From NCBI GenBank assembly GCA_963930655.1, contig OZ005621.1, positions 315,001-379,000 on the forward strand: DNA of 64,000 bases, given 5' to 3'. Position numbers and translations under genes: made by a program. The stretch comes from Myrica gale. Lineage: Eukaryota; Streptophyta; Magnoliopsida; Fagales; Myricaceae. Of the stretch, positions 37,499 to 50,203 are shown piece after piece. The notes below the pieces were generated by a model, which saw nothing but the letters and a program-made list of their open reading frames with translations, made no database searches and had not been told where the DNA came from. The first letter of the stretch is position 1. Every line of letters begins with the position of its first letter.

Positions 37499-39947
37499 GT
37501 GATGTAAGTTCATTTAATGCACTATGTATACCACATCTGATGGTTTATGGTCATTCTTTCACTGGCTTTCATACAGGATTGTTCAGTTCCAAGCACACCC
37601 AGTGAAGTTACACATTTCTTTGTTTAGGTAATGTTCATATTTAGGTGTGAGAAGGGTATATTTTGTCCCAGACGGATTATCATTTTATTGACATTTTTGC
37701 CAAAAAAAATGAAACTTTTTTCTTCCTTTCTGCTTAATTAGAAAGCGGTCACGTGCCATTATGTTAAAATTACATTCGTTAATTTCTCTTCTTCCTACTC
37801 TGCTGTTAAAGAATCAGCTTGTGATTCATAAGAAGAATTTGGCCATAAAATAAGGTTTGGATGGTTGACAGCTGAATCCAAATGCATGGGTTTTGACAGG
37901 CCACAAGATTCGCCTTGACAACATCATAGACGCCGCTGCAAGCTTTCGAAAGAGACCTCGTTCAATGCGTTTTACCAATCACGGCCCATTGGCTTTTACT
38001 AAGAAAACCCATCAAAGCATCAACCCAGAGTTTTTATAAGTCACCAACTGCAGTACTCGCACTCTGCAGCCTAATCCGAACTATCCAAGCATACCCTACC
38101 TGGCTACCTAGGTGGCCAGAACGTACCATCACCACCATTCTATTGTACACATGAAATGGATTTTTTTTACTTTTCAAATCTGTTGCCACTTTGATTTGAG
38201 ATGTGAACTGTGCTTTTATTAGACCAACAAAAAGACTTCAGTGAGGCAGACTAAAAGCTAGCAATGCTAAGGGAAGAAATTTGCATTATATACCGACCTG
38301 TGACGAGGACAATATAACATTATCTGATTAAATGTCTCACCAAATTTGGTCCCCCACTATAATGCCCAGAGATGTTTAGGAGGATTGTTTTGCTATGTGA
38401 CCGACTCCAATGGACCACGAGTTGATCGCGACCGGCCAGATGGAGTGGTTCGCAAATATTGGTTAAGGTATCCTAATGGAACATGATTACTATATATATA
38501 TACACACACGTAAATCTACAAATATCTGAAATGGAAAGTTTCATCCAATAGCATCCCCGAGAGTAGTAGCAAATTTGGTCCCCACCATGCACTGCTTGCT
38601 CAGAAATAAATTATGTTGGACGTGTGAATGCATCCATAAAACCCTGGTCCCATGAAACTCTAAAAGAGTAAAGAGTCGGTCCTGTCAATTTGACAAAAGC
38701 TAAACTTAAAGCTTAAAGCTAAAGAAGTTAATGGCCAGCAAGCAGACATCTTCCTTTAGAAATAACCCATATGAAAACACACATGTAAGCAACCTAAGAA
38801 TTTTAACAAATCAACTTCAGAAAGATCAACGCAGGTGGAGAGGTTGGAAAGGGCATAACTCGTAAGCATGTTAACGTGGAGGGGGGCGGGGGCAAGTCTC
38901 ATCCAAACGATTTAAGATGCGAAATCCCTTAAAAGCAGTTCCCACTGTGCCTCTCTCTCTCTCTTTTTAAATCTTGTTCCCTCCTTTCCTTGGGCCAAAA
39001 ACGTACCGCCTCTTTAACGTTACTATACCTCCATCACCATGAAAAGAGTTTCTGGTGCTGGTGGGGGCCATGGATAGGCAAAAAGCTTGTTGTCGATGGA
39101 AAGTTCATCACGATGGGCTTTAAAAAAAGAAGAATAAAAAAGAGAGGAAAAGATCATGTCGACAGCATGTATATTGTACGTATAGCGTGCTGGCCACTAA
39201 AACCATCTTTGAGCTACTGTTGACTATACACCTTTTTATGAGATTCTCCAAACACAACCCAACTCAGTGGGTCAGTGGGCGTCCAAAGATTCTATGGCCC
39301 CAAAACTATATTTTCTTGCTCATTGAGCTGATATCACCTTAAATGCACCAAATACGTACCAAACCCCATTGGAACTGCTGACCTCCTAAAACCTTGACTT
39401 TAATTTGCTTATAAGACCATCTGAATTAAGAACATAATTTTTTTAAGATGTTTTTTAAGCCATTTAATTAGGATGAGGTGCTTCAGTGTGGACCGTACGT
39501 CAATGATAGAGACTAAGTTGGATCATATCCATCTTAAATGTTGCAAATGAATGCATGTTTAATTAGATTCTGCAAATATTATGTTACAAATGATCAAGTA
39601 ATAATTATATCAGATATACTCGACTACACGTGTTAATTAATTTGGAGATTAACTGGCACGAAATCTCTATGGAATTCCCTCATTTGAAAAAAAAATGCTA
39701 GATATACCATAATCAAACCAATACCAAATTACGTACGTACAGATCACAATATTATGCTAGTAATTAATGAAAATTAATTACTTCATTTCTATTCAAATCA
39801 TGCAAATCCCTACTCGATCTCTTCTCCTGTCTTCTAAACACACCAACAATTAAGCTCCACCCATGCACGCCCAAAGGAAAAAAAAAAAAAGGAACTATTA
39901 CACGTGTGGATTACTTCCAAGCGTGTGAAACCCCGCCGCCGCCATGG
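37499..39947. other. spacer between GH43-like gene and SHORT-ROOT
   Basis: Contains the 3' UTR of the GH43-like gene (to about 37.7 kb) and, at the right edge, the 3' UTR of the SHORT-ROOT gene. The rest shows no convincing gene. A short G-rich run lies at about 38880 and a CT tract at about 38951. A 77-codon ORF at 38990 lacks recognisable motifs and is probably chance. Confidence 0.5.
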
Positions 39948-41411
39948 TCAAGGCCTCCACGCACTGGCCCACACCACCGGCTGATCCTTCCACGACAAGA
40001 ATATTCCAGCAACATCCGAGCACTGTGTCATCGACCAACCCTCCTTGTACCTCCTCAACAAGGCGCGTACATCATCACACACCTCGTCGCTAAACGACAA
40101 CGGGCTGAAACCACCTCCATGCAAGCGCCGGGACCAGCGCACCGCCGACTCGCGCCTCTCGACCGAGTCGGACGGCGCACAGGCCACCAGGTCCACGACA
40201 GCGCGCCCAGCCGCGCGCTCGAGCATCAAGCGCTCGTTGCTCGTCTTCGGAAAGCTCTCGTCCAAAGCTTCAAAGTAAACCTTAAACCATCTCAAGCATT
40301 CCTCAAAGCCTTTCACAAACTCGAGCCCATCAACCCCAACGTCAAGATCGGCTTCTTCTTCAACAACAGTGACTATCCTCGGCTGCAATCTTCGGAAAGC
40401 CGATATCATATAATCCCGGCGGTTACCGAGGGCTGTGATTGAATGTAACGAGCCGACACAGTTGATAGCTAGGGCTTCATCGTCTTTGAGGTCTAACTCC
40501 TCTAGGTTTAAGTCCGAAAGATCACCACCATGGTGGATGACATTGAACTTGAAAGGCACGCCCATAAGCCTAGCGAACTTTTCCATTCTGCTTCCAATCT
40601 CTTTCATTACTTTTTGCACTGCAGCCACACCACCGAATTTTGTGGCCACTACGGTGGTGAGCCGGAGATGCGGGGTTTCGTCGCTCCGCGTTGCTAGGGC
40701 TTCAAGCAAAGTAGGCCACTGGGTACAGTATGTGTTGCTGAAATCAACTATATGCAACTTTGGCTCACCTTCAAATACTTCCATGATTGCGCCATTACAC
40801 GCTACATGTCCGAATGTAGTCCACGGGCTCACCTCTTGAAACTTCAAGACCGTTTTCCTGGTTGATTCGAAGGAGCAGGTTTTCTCTGATGCGGACGCTA
40901 GAGTGCGGTAACATCGGTAACCGGAGTCCATCATGCGACTAAACAAGGCTTGGAGGAAGTGGGCAGCGAGCTTTTGATCGGTATCACCGTAAGGAGAGCT
41001 GAGCTCATTGAGCATCCACATGAGGTGTTGGACACGATTGCTGTTCTTATCCGCGATGGCTCGTGCGGTTTCGAGCAGTATTTCGGGTGCCCACTTTCCA
41101 GAGAAATCGAAGTTGAAATCACGGGCTGGTGAGAAAGAGAATTCAGTCGGGGTGCTTATGTTTGTGGTGGTGGTAGTTGGGGTTGGGATAGGGGTGGTGG
41201 TGGTGGTGGAAGGGTACTGGGGATGATAGGGATAGTAGTGCTTAGAAGAAGACGAGGAGAAGTCTTCTTCATCCATGAAAAAGTTGAAGCATTCTTCGTC
41301 TTCTTGTTGGTAGTGAAGGTTTTGTCTGGAAGATCGAGAGCTGCTTGAGGTTCTGCTGGAGTTGAACGATTGATCAGATTGAAGACTTGCTAGCCTAAAC
41401 AAGGTATCCAT
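39948..41411 (-). CDS. SHR: SHORT-ROOT GRAS-domain transcription regulator
   Basis: An intronless 487-codon ORF starts [20 protein letters not shown], the conserved SHR N-terminus, and includes [19 protein letters not shown] low-complexity Pro/Thr stretch (about residues 65-90) is followed by the full GRAS domain: leucine heptad repeat I ([20 protein letters not shown]), the VHIID-type motif [15 protein letters not shown], heptad II ([18 protein letters not shown]), the PFYRE region ([20 protein letters not shown]) and the C-terminal SAW motif ending [15 protein letters not shown] moves from stele to endodermis, pairs with SCARECROW and specifies ground-tissue divisions. Compared with Arabidopsis, the N-terminal poly-Gln/His part is short. 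The gene appears intact. It is not part of the otherwise collinear Arabidopsis chromosome 5 series as I remember it. Confidence 0.95.
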   Translation of the reverse strand: MDTLFRLASLQSDQSFNSSRTSSSSRSSRQNLHYQQEDEECFNFFMDEEDFSSSSSKHYYPYHPQYPSTTTTTPIPTPTTTTTNISTPTEFSFSPARDFNFDFSGKWAPEILLETARAIADKNSNRVQHLMWMLNELSSPYGDTDQKLAAHFLQALFSRMMDSGYRCYRTLASASEKTCSFESTRKTVLKFQEVSPWTTFGHVACNGAIMEVFEGEPKLHIVDFSNTYCTQWPTLLEALATRSDETPHLRLTTVVATKFGGVAAVQKVMKEIGSRMEKFARLMGVPFKFNVIHHGGDLSDLNLEELDLKDDEALAINCVGSLHSITALGNRRDYMISAFRRLQPRIVTVVEEEADLDVGVDGLEFVKGFEECLRWFKVYFEALDESFPKTSNERLMLERAAGRAVVDLVACAPSDSVERRESAVRWSRRLHGGGFSPLSFSDEVCDDVRALLRRYKEGWSMTQCSDVAGIFLSWKDQPVVWASAWRP

Positions 41412-43147
41412 TTAACCAACTCACAGAGACCCACATCAATAAACTGTGAGCCTGTTTGGTCTTTGAATGGAGGAGATATGGGCGTTTACAGTTTTTAACA
41501 GCTAGGGGAATTGGGATAGAGAATGATTAAAAGAGGGATCTTGAAGTTGGAATTTAGCCAAGGTTTAACTTCAAAACATATTGGGGGAATCTAAGTGGGT
41601 TAGATTTTACTTTCTTTTGGCATAATCGATGAGGAATGAGAGTGGGGATGGTTTATTTTCTAGCTTAGGTTGGTCTTTATGAGTTATATTCTGTGTTTTA
41701 GAGGGGATTGACCGCATTAATAGGGCCTTAATCTGTTAAAACTTGGAAAGTGGCATCGATTGGCTGGTGTTATAGTATTAGAATTGTCTGACAAAAAGAT
41801 GAAAAGTATGAGGAAAAGTTAACAAGGTCGTGATCACCAATGGGTTAGTGGATTAGCTTTTCATTCTTTTAGAGAGAGAGAGAGTGTGTTACAAGCTTTC
41901 GAGTGGGAGCAGGCGTGCCAACTGGGTTTTGGGGAGAGAGAGAGAGGCATGAGTAAAGCTGCCGGCGTGCATCATCATATCATCAAACCCACCATCACCC
42001 CAAGCACAACGCCACAACCCACTCACATTCTTTGCCCCCTAATCCCTCTTCAAACTCTGCCAAAATTCCCCCCACTTTTCCCTTTTTTATACTACTATAA
42101 TATGCCCATACATGAAAATGTCAATATATTAATAATGTTGTATCCAAATACCAAAATGTGCTTTCCCCAGAATCTAGGGCATGCCTTTCACCTTTTTCCC
42201 TACTCCCCTATGATAGTTTATAAAACCACTGTAATCTCACTCCCAACACCACCAAGGTCGGGCCATTTCTCTACAAAGCCTAACCATACTGCTCTTCGAT
42301 CCTCCATGTCACAATCCCAATATCTTATCTTCCAATACCAAGTTGGCTCTCCATGATTCTTCCCCAAGGATTTCCACTGCCCAGGCCTATCATCAATCTC
42401 ATGAGTCTTAATTTGTTCCTTTAGAAAGAAACTCTAAACCTTCCCTGCTTAGAAAGAGGTTGTTCGTAAAAACGCAGATCATGTTTTGTTTGGTCGTCGA
42501 CAACGCTAGCTTTACAATATTAAAAGGGTTGGTAGGATGGTTTTTGGGTATGTTCACGTTCTAAAAGCTGTAGAATTAACGTATCCTTCGGACCTCTGAA
42601 TTATTATTTATATTATCGTGTCAAGTTGAATATGCACCAGATTACCTGTTTGCAGAATTATTTGGATTTTCTTCTCGTTCTTGGTTTTCTTCCATCAATC
42701 ATTAGGAAAAATATTCCATGTTTGTGCTCTTTGTCTTCTGTAGAGAAGTAATTGGTTCGAGGTAGTTTTCTCGGAAAGCCATATATAACTCGGAGACACG
42801 AACACGGTGGGGTATTGCCCATCTTCCCATCCAGGTACGTATACACCGAACAGTCGTGAATTAATTCCTTGTGAAGAAGGGCAGCCTGGTGACTTAATTC
42901 CCGAGAATTATCTGAAGAATTATTCCCCAGAAGAATCTCTAATTGCAAGACCTATGTGGAGCCGTTTCGATCGTTATCATGCATACATGTTAATTCATTA
43001 AATTAATTAAACCCCTTGTCGTGAGGCTAATTGTATTTTAAACAAAGACATAAGACAAAAACAATCAAGGACTACATTAAGGATGCTTTGTGGCTTTACG
43101 AGGGCCCACATTGTCACTCGCATCTCATCTTCAGGCTTAGTATAACT

Positions 43148-43149
<2 letters not shown>

Positions 43150-43214
<65 letters not shown>
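43150..43214. repeat. (AT)n microsatellite, about 32 units
   Basis: An uninterrupted AT dinucleotide array of about 64 bp, the longest simple repeat in the window and likely polymorphic. Confidence 0.98.
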
Positions 43215-43216
<2 letters not shown>

Positions 43217-43889
43217 TCTAGATAAAATGTTACTGTCTTAAGTTTAACCATAGTTGAAGGTTTCTTTATATTTCTTGCTTACGATAATTAATAACAGATA
43301 TGTATATGTTATTAGATCGGTTTGTTGGATCTGCCCTGGTGGGTTGATTTCTTGAGACATATATATATATATTGTTATTTTTCCTATTTTGGTTGGCATC
43401 GAATATATAACAAGAATATTAAGTAATTTTGATTCAAAGAAAAAACAGAAACGTCCAATCTGAACTTAATTATTAATGTACGAATTCTTGAAGCTGGCCT
43501 GTTGCATGTTTGACGCAATTATGACAACCTTCTAATTCTATATATATATATAACATCGAACACTAACCCATTAAATTAAGTAGTACTTCTACCATCAATC
43601 AAGTATGAGGGGCTTAGTTTAACAGTTTTGGATTAGGTCGGCAATGGCAACTTAATTAAACAAATATTGCTTGCAATTAAGAAGGGAAATTTGAGATTTT
43701 AGAAGAGATTGCGGGTTCAGTCAGCTGGAGATGCTTATCATATTTGATAATATAGTATATATTAGTACGCGAGCACACATATCAGAACGCATTAATATTT
43801 CAGCTTGGACCATTAGATTAGACCGGCCAGGGATTGAAAACAGTACTGTTGGCCCTATGCCTTTCCTCCTGATCAGGACCTTTCTTTCT

Positions 43890-43891
<2 letters not shown>

Positions 43892-43939
<48 letters not shown>
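43892..43939. repeat. compound (TA)n(GA)n microsatellite
   Basis: About 9 TA units run directly into about 14 GA units. Confidence 0.97.
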
Positions 43940-43942
<3 letters not shown>

Positions 43943-46900
43943 ATTATAAACTCTGGCGATTATAGATAATTAATAAAGAGTTATTGACTTCGACGACGAA
44001 TTGTTGTGAAGTTGTTGTAGGCGGGACAAAATAGAGTTCGCTAGCTGAACCAAAAGCGTAGGCAGAAAACCTCGGTGCTAGATGGTTCCTGATTAATTGG
44101 TTGGTGAACCGAGAGAGACCAGTTGGTTTCAGCTATTTCCCTGGACAATAATGTCAGGCTTATCAGAACACCATGTCATTGTTACAATTGCCACCTGGAG
44201 TGAGTAATTGCTCATCCAAATAAAACCCAAAAAACAAATTAAGAAAGTCAATTTCTACGAAGTTTCGCATTTCATTTGTGACACAATGTGATAATTTTTA
44301 TTTATTTTTTTAAATTGCGTGTTTGTACGTATCAGCTTACACATATCTTGACTGATAGCGAAATCTGTGCTATCAGATAATCTTACACGAACCGAACAAT
44401 TACCGAATCAAAGTCAGAAAACTTTTTGGTGCTGCATCAGAAATTTGCTCACATTTACAATATTTATATATTGTGATGTCGATGACGATCTAAGAACTAA
44501 TTTTGACCGCAGACTGAGAATGCTTTAACATCAATCATTCTCTCTGATATTTCTTGAGAGAGAGAGAGAGTTTTTGGACAAAAATCTGCATCTTATGTTA
44601 ATCAAAACGAACACAGTTTCTGATAAAATACATCCTATTGTTACATAAAGCCAAAAGAATCGAAATGCGGTGTATTTGTCCCCTTCCTATCTCTCTCTCT
44701 CTAATTTTAACACATGCAGGTACCATATTGGGAATTCTCACCAACCAGAAAAATCTCTGAATCCTCCTTTTGAGACTCCCAATTTCCTCTTCTTTGCTAC
44801 AGCAATCGACGTTAGTTTAGTGTCAATAGCAGCAGATTCAGATTGAGCATTTCTTGCTTTCAAGTACTTTCCAACACCGCCACCGACAGTTCCAGAATCT
44901 GTTGTTCCTGGACCAGGATTGCTATACCAGGACCCAATTTTATCCTGAACGAAAGGGGAAAACATTACCGACTTGATTATGATAAAATGACAATGAGAGA
45001 GAGAGAGAGCGCGCGCAAAAAGCAAGTACTCTGCCCCATAAAAGAAAGGGTCCAGAAAAACTCACATTTTCCTCATCCTCGACATTCTTCTCATCTTTGG
45101 CCTTCTCTTCCTCTTCTTCATCCGATTCCAGATACGGATTCACAAATATTGTTATACTAGTTATTTTAATCTCCTCCTGCAAAATTTATAGAACAAATTA
45201 GAAAAAATGAGGTGTTTGAGTAGATGTTAAATCTCATGATCTAGCTAGGCAACTTTCTAAATCAGAACAACTTTTGCTATCAATTCTGCAAGATGAAAAG
45301 AACACAAAAAAGCAATTCCGCTTACTTGAAACAATTATCAGTACAACCAGATTATGACATCAGCATTTTCTCTGAGTAAAGCTTCCAAAATCGCTACCAA
45401 TTGAAAATTAATGAATCCCACCACACAGTATATTAACAAATCATTTTGTATAAATAACAGTGCTCAACCCACACCATTCTAGGAACACAGAAAAAAAAAG
45501 AACTTAAGAAAATTCATCATTAGCTTAATTAAGACAATAACTCACCAGTACTGGTCTGTCATCATCATCAACAGGAACCTTTTCCATCACTGCCAATGTA
45601 GTCAAGCCCCCAACAACTCCACCAAAGACCGTATGTTTGAAGTTTAAGTGATTTGCAGACTTGTAAAGGATGAAAAACTGGGAACCATTTGTGTGGGGAC
45701 CACTATTTGCCATACTAACTACACCTCTACCAGTGTGAAGCAACTTGGAGTTCAGTTCATCTTTGAAAGGCTTTCCCCATATAGATTCACCTCCTTTCCC
45801 CGTACCAGTTGGATCACCACCTTGAATCATGAAATTCCTAAAATAAATGGACGATACACCTCAGCAGATCAGTCATACTATATAAACTAGAGATGAAAAA
45901 TGGATATATCGCATCACTAGTAGACAAGTTGGACTGTACCGGATGTTTCTATGGAAAGATACTCCATTATAATAGCCACGTTCACAGAGAGTGATGAAGT
46001 TCTCACATGTCCTGGGAGTAATATCACAATGCAGCTCAATGTTCAAATCACCATGGGTTGTATGCAGCTGTACATATCCTTTCTTCTTCGGATTTTTCTC
46101 AACTTTGACATATTCAAATTCATTTTTGGTGACAGGATCAAATGAGGTAGAAGTGAAGGATCGTGAAGCAGCGCCAGTAGTAAAACGGCTCTTTACCTGA
46201 TATAACAACTTATGTTAAAACTGACCAGCGCACCTGCCAAATGAAATGCCTGGGCAGCGAATAGAAGTCCAAACAACTAATATACATAAAAACTAGTAAA
46301 TTCTACGCAACAGGATTCATTCCTCAAACAATATTTCAAATTGCTCATTGGAAAAGAGCTCCTCAATCTCAAACCTTTTTTTAATTGAGGTTTTAACGAA
46401 GGAAAACTCACCATCTTCGCATTCACAGGTACCCTCTCACCAGCCATGTGCATAGCTATCTTAGCAGCCGTTTTATCACTTGATGCAGCTTTAGCAGCAG
46501 CTGCGCTTCTTCCGTGTACTGAAGCAGACGCAGCATCTACAATACTGAAAGCCTGAGCTCTAACCTCTCCATCCGAATTTGATTTAGGATCTTCTTTAAT
46601 GCGTGACCTTGCAGCTAGAATTATAGCAAGTGCAGCAGCCCTTTCCTTTTGTGCCTTGCTACCACCTCCCCCAAGTAATGCAGCTTGCTGTCCTTTTTCA
46701 GTTCCGAGATCCTCCAGCATCTGCTTGATATCCCCAGAGACATTTATATTATAACTTGGATCTGAGCTCATTTTCTTTAGCTCTAGGAAAAGGAAACAAA
46801 AAGGTCAGAATCGCAAAAGAGAAGAAGGGAAGCCGGAGGTGGGAGGAGAAGAAAGGCTCCGCAGCTGACCATGCAAGGAGGTTTAACTGACCACCATCAT

Positions 46901-49900
46901 CAAGTTTCAAACCATTTTTAACATGATCAAAATCCAGGAGAGCCTTGCTGTCTAGTGCACTAGGATTCTGTAACACATGCCAACAAAGAGAAAAACGTCT
47001 ATGAAAAACTCAATGCATAAAAACCGCTAACAAGCTTTCAGAAAACAAACATTGTTTATCTCAAAGCAATTCGTACCTGAATTGTTATAAGGTCATCTTT
47101 TGTAAATGGTTCATCAGTTAGAAGCTCCTTCCAGTTCTTGGTCTTGATGTTCAATTCTTTAATTGCCTGTGTAACAAAAAGAAAAACATGAAGTGGAATG
47201 AACATAGATGTACCTTCGGAGGAAAGTCAATCTACTGGCACAGTCCGTCGGCAGAAACACAAACCTCATACGAGAACACATTTCCTGTAGTCTTCACAGC
47301 GGCTATGTGCAGTAAAAACCTTGTTTAACACAGGGCAATGAAACTCTCCTGCAAAAAGTTCGAAACTGTATTTAATTAGTTTTTAGAACAGCGAGAAGAA
47401 GACAACATAGGACTTGTACAAATCAATAACATAAACCAGAAGGTTAAAGAAGCCATCATAACATTTCAACTAGATATCTATGAACTTGCGTAGTTAGAAT
47501 CCTTCGTAATCTGTATTAACTGGATTAGTGTCGATAAGCAGGCTCTGCTAGATCGAAACGGTTCCAAGACTAGTTTCACATAATTCCAATACTGGTTAGA
47601 CTCATGACTTTTGATTGTAACCAAAAAGAACATACACTTCTATCTTGGCTAGTAGCTTTTCTTCCCTTTCCTTTTGTCTTGTTTAGTACACTCATATGCT
47701 TTGATGAGGCCTCTAGCTGTCTCTTCAAACCAGGTGAAACAGTTGCTGAGGGATCCCATTAACTACGTCAACTGGTTCCCATTATCCAAAGTCCAAACTG
47801 CAAATTGTGCTCTAGTTCTATCGGACATGTTCTTATCATGTTCAGAAATCATTAGCTCATATCAAGCTAATGAAAGAGCGAGCATGACTACTTTTAAAAG
47901 CTAGTTGACCACAAGATAAGTTATTCCCACCAACTTGTCGATCAATTTTCTATCCTGAACAAGATGCATTCATAGAAGAAATAAATAAAATCTCCTCAAG
48001 ATCATACCGAAATGCTTCTCCAAAATGGGGGTAAATAACCGAACTATACTGCAATATAACTAACAGCACAAAGAACACACATTCAAAGACAAGGGCAGAG
48101 CATCCCCTTCTGTCATGCTAATTGCCAATGCTCTCATACACAGCCTGGAGCGGCAAGAAAGAAAACTTCACATAAAACTACAGGGCTTATTTTTTTGGTT
48201 TCCCTAGGTATTTGAATTTTCATCCTGCATCTACAATGCAGTTAAAACAACCAAAACAAGATCCCCGATAGCACCACAATCCCGCAACTTTAGCTGACAT
48301 ACCCAAGCAAACTGACTCACGCCTCAAAAATACTTCTCTGGTAATATAACTAACATTCATACATGCAAAAAAAAATGTCGAATCCATTTACAAATAACTG
48401 GCTCCTTTCACAGACTCAAATACGAGCTTTTAGCCACCACATGACATTTGAATAAGGTTTAGAGATGGACCTGCTCAAATTAACTAAATTTGCATAACAT
48501 GAAATAAAACCTTCAACTGAAGCTCATAAAAAAGTCAATAAAGAAACAACAGAGAAAGAATGTGTTCTGAAGAATAATACAAACCATCAGAGTTCTTGTG
48601 GAATGTTAGCGGGATGAGATCCTCTTGCTTCAGCGGAGCTCCGGTTACAGGATTTTTTCCGTATTTTCGAATGTATGGGATTATACTCCTGCCCAAATTT
48701 TGCAAAATCAAACCCAAAACCACTTGGGGCTCTCAATTTTATCAGAAAAAGAACACCAAGTAATAAGTTTTACATAATATCGAAGACGCCATTGGCGGTG
48801 CACACCGGTTCCTCGAACGGCGTAAACGTAAGCCTGCCACGAAAAATTAAAATCCCAAAATTAGAAATTGAATAACAGAGAGAGAGAGAGAGAGAGTTTC
48901 TGGGTACTTACGCGCAGCAATTAGGGCAGGGTACCGGAGGTACCGGAGCCGGAATTTGAAATTCCGGCTCCGGTACCGGTAAGAACCGGATGCCTGTTTA
49001 GGCATCCGGTTCCGGTCCGGGAACTGCCGGAATTCCGGCAATCCCGGTACCGGAATCCCTGTACCGGATGCCGGAATTCCGGCAATTAATTTGGGCTCAT
49101 TTTCGGCCCATTTTCGGCCCAAAATCTTATTTTTTTAGGGCTTTTAACTTGGGCTTATTTGATTATTCCATTTTTCGAGCTTTTTAACTTGGACTTATTT
49201 TACTATTGCATTTGTCGGGCTTTTTAACTTGGGACTTGATTTAATAAGTAAGTTTTTAAATATGGATGTTGGATCCAAAATACCAAATTTAGAATTTTAA
49301 TAGGATGTTGGATCCACTATTTTTTTAATGTAATAATAATTTACATGTTCCAAAATTACAAATTTACAATTCTATAGTTGTTTCAATTGCATTAAATTAA
49401 TAAATCATATACATACATCAATGAAAGAAGAATGATAGAAATAAATTTACAAGTTACACATATACATAAAGTCTACAAATTATACAAATTTACATCTAAA
49501 AGAAATTACAAATATTACAAATTGAATAGTTGAATTGATGAAATAAAATATTGGTCATTTAATCAAAACATCACTATCATATTGTTATGATAGTGTTAAT
49601 TTTGTATGGCCTTTTTATTTATGCACATAATATTTAATGACCAACTATAAAAGATTGGTCATTGACTCACTAATTACTAAACTAATTTAAATTTCAACCA
49701 ATGCAAAACAATAAACATAACACCTAATTGCTTACTTCCCATTTTCCAAAACAATGAAATATCACAATATCAAAACGATAATTTTACAAAATAATAGAAA
49801 TTATGAAATATATGCACAAAACCATGTCCATCATGAAAAAAAAAACAAAATAGTTAAAAAAAGAATAAAATACAACACACCCCAAAATTCAAGCTACTAA

Positions 49901-50203
49901 TTACCAATCAATCCTATTATCTAAAAGATTATAAGTCTAACATTTATTAATCTAATATTATGGGCATTTTCCTTAAAGTGAGAAAATAAAAAACAATATC
50001 ATTATAATTTATACCTCCCTCTAATCGTCCACATCAAGTGTCTGTGTCTGTGTCACGCTATCCATGTTGGAGTCCGAGATAATAGACATAAGTTGTGTAG
50101 GATTATTAGTCATGTCTGGAAACAAAGAGCATTTAGAAAGAGCACACAACATTCTAAAAAACATTTAACAATTAAAAAAAAACATTTCTAAACAACGAAA
50201 TCA

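Larger units (their letters stand above)
41412..44737. other. SHORT-ROOT upstream region and spacer
   Basis: The first 1-2 kb is the presumed SHR promoter. Short GA tracts occur at about 41872 and 41934, within transcribed-looking purine-rich sequence. No second gene is recognised. The region contains two long dinucleotide arrays at 43.15 and 43.9 kb. A 156-codon ORF at 41886 is Pro/Thr-rich, without known motifs, and is probably chance. Confidence 0.5.

Noticed and set aside
39906..40839. Plus-strand ORFs of 134-178 codons over SHORT-ROOT
   Set aside because: Antisense shadows of a GC-richer intronless gene; the minus frame has full GRAS homology.
41886..42356. 156-codon Pro/Thr-rich ORF upstream of SHORT-ROOT
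   Set aside because: Low complexity, no motif, and positioned in the SHR promoter region.
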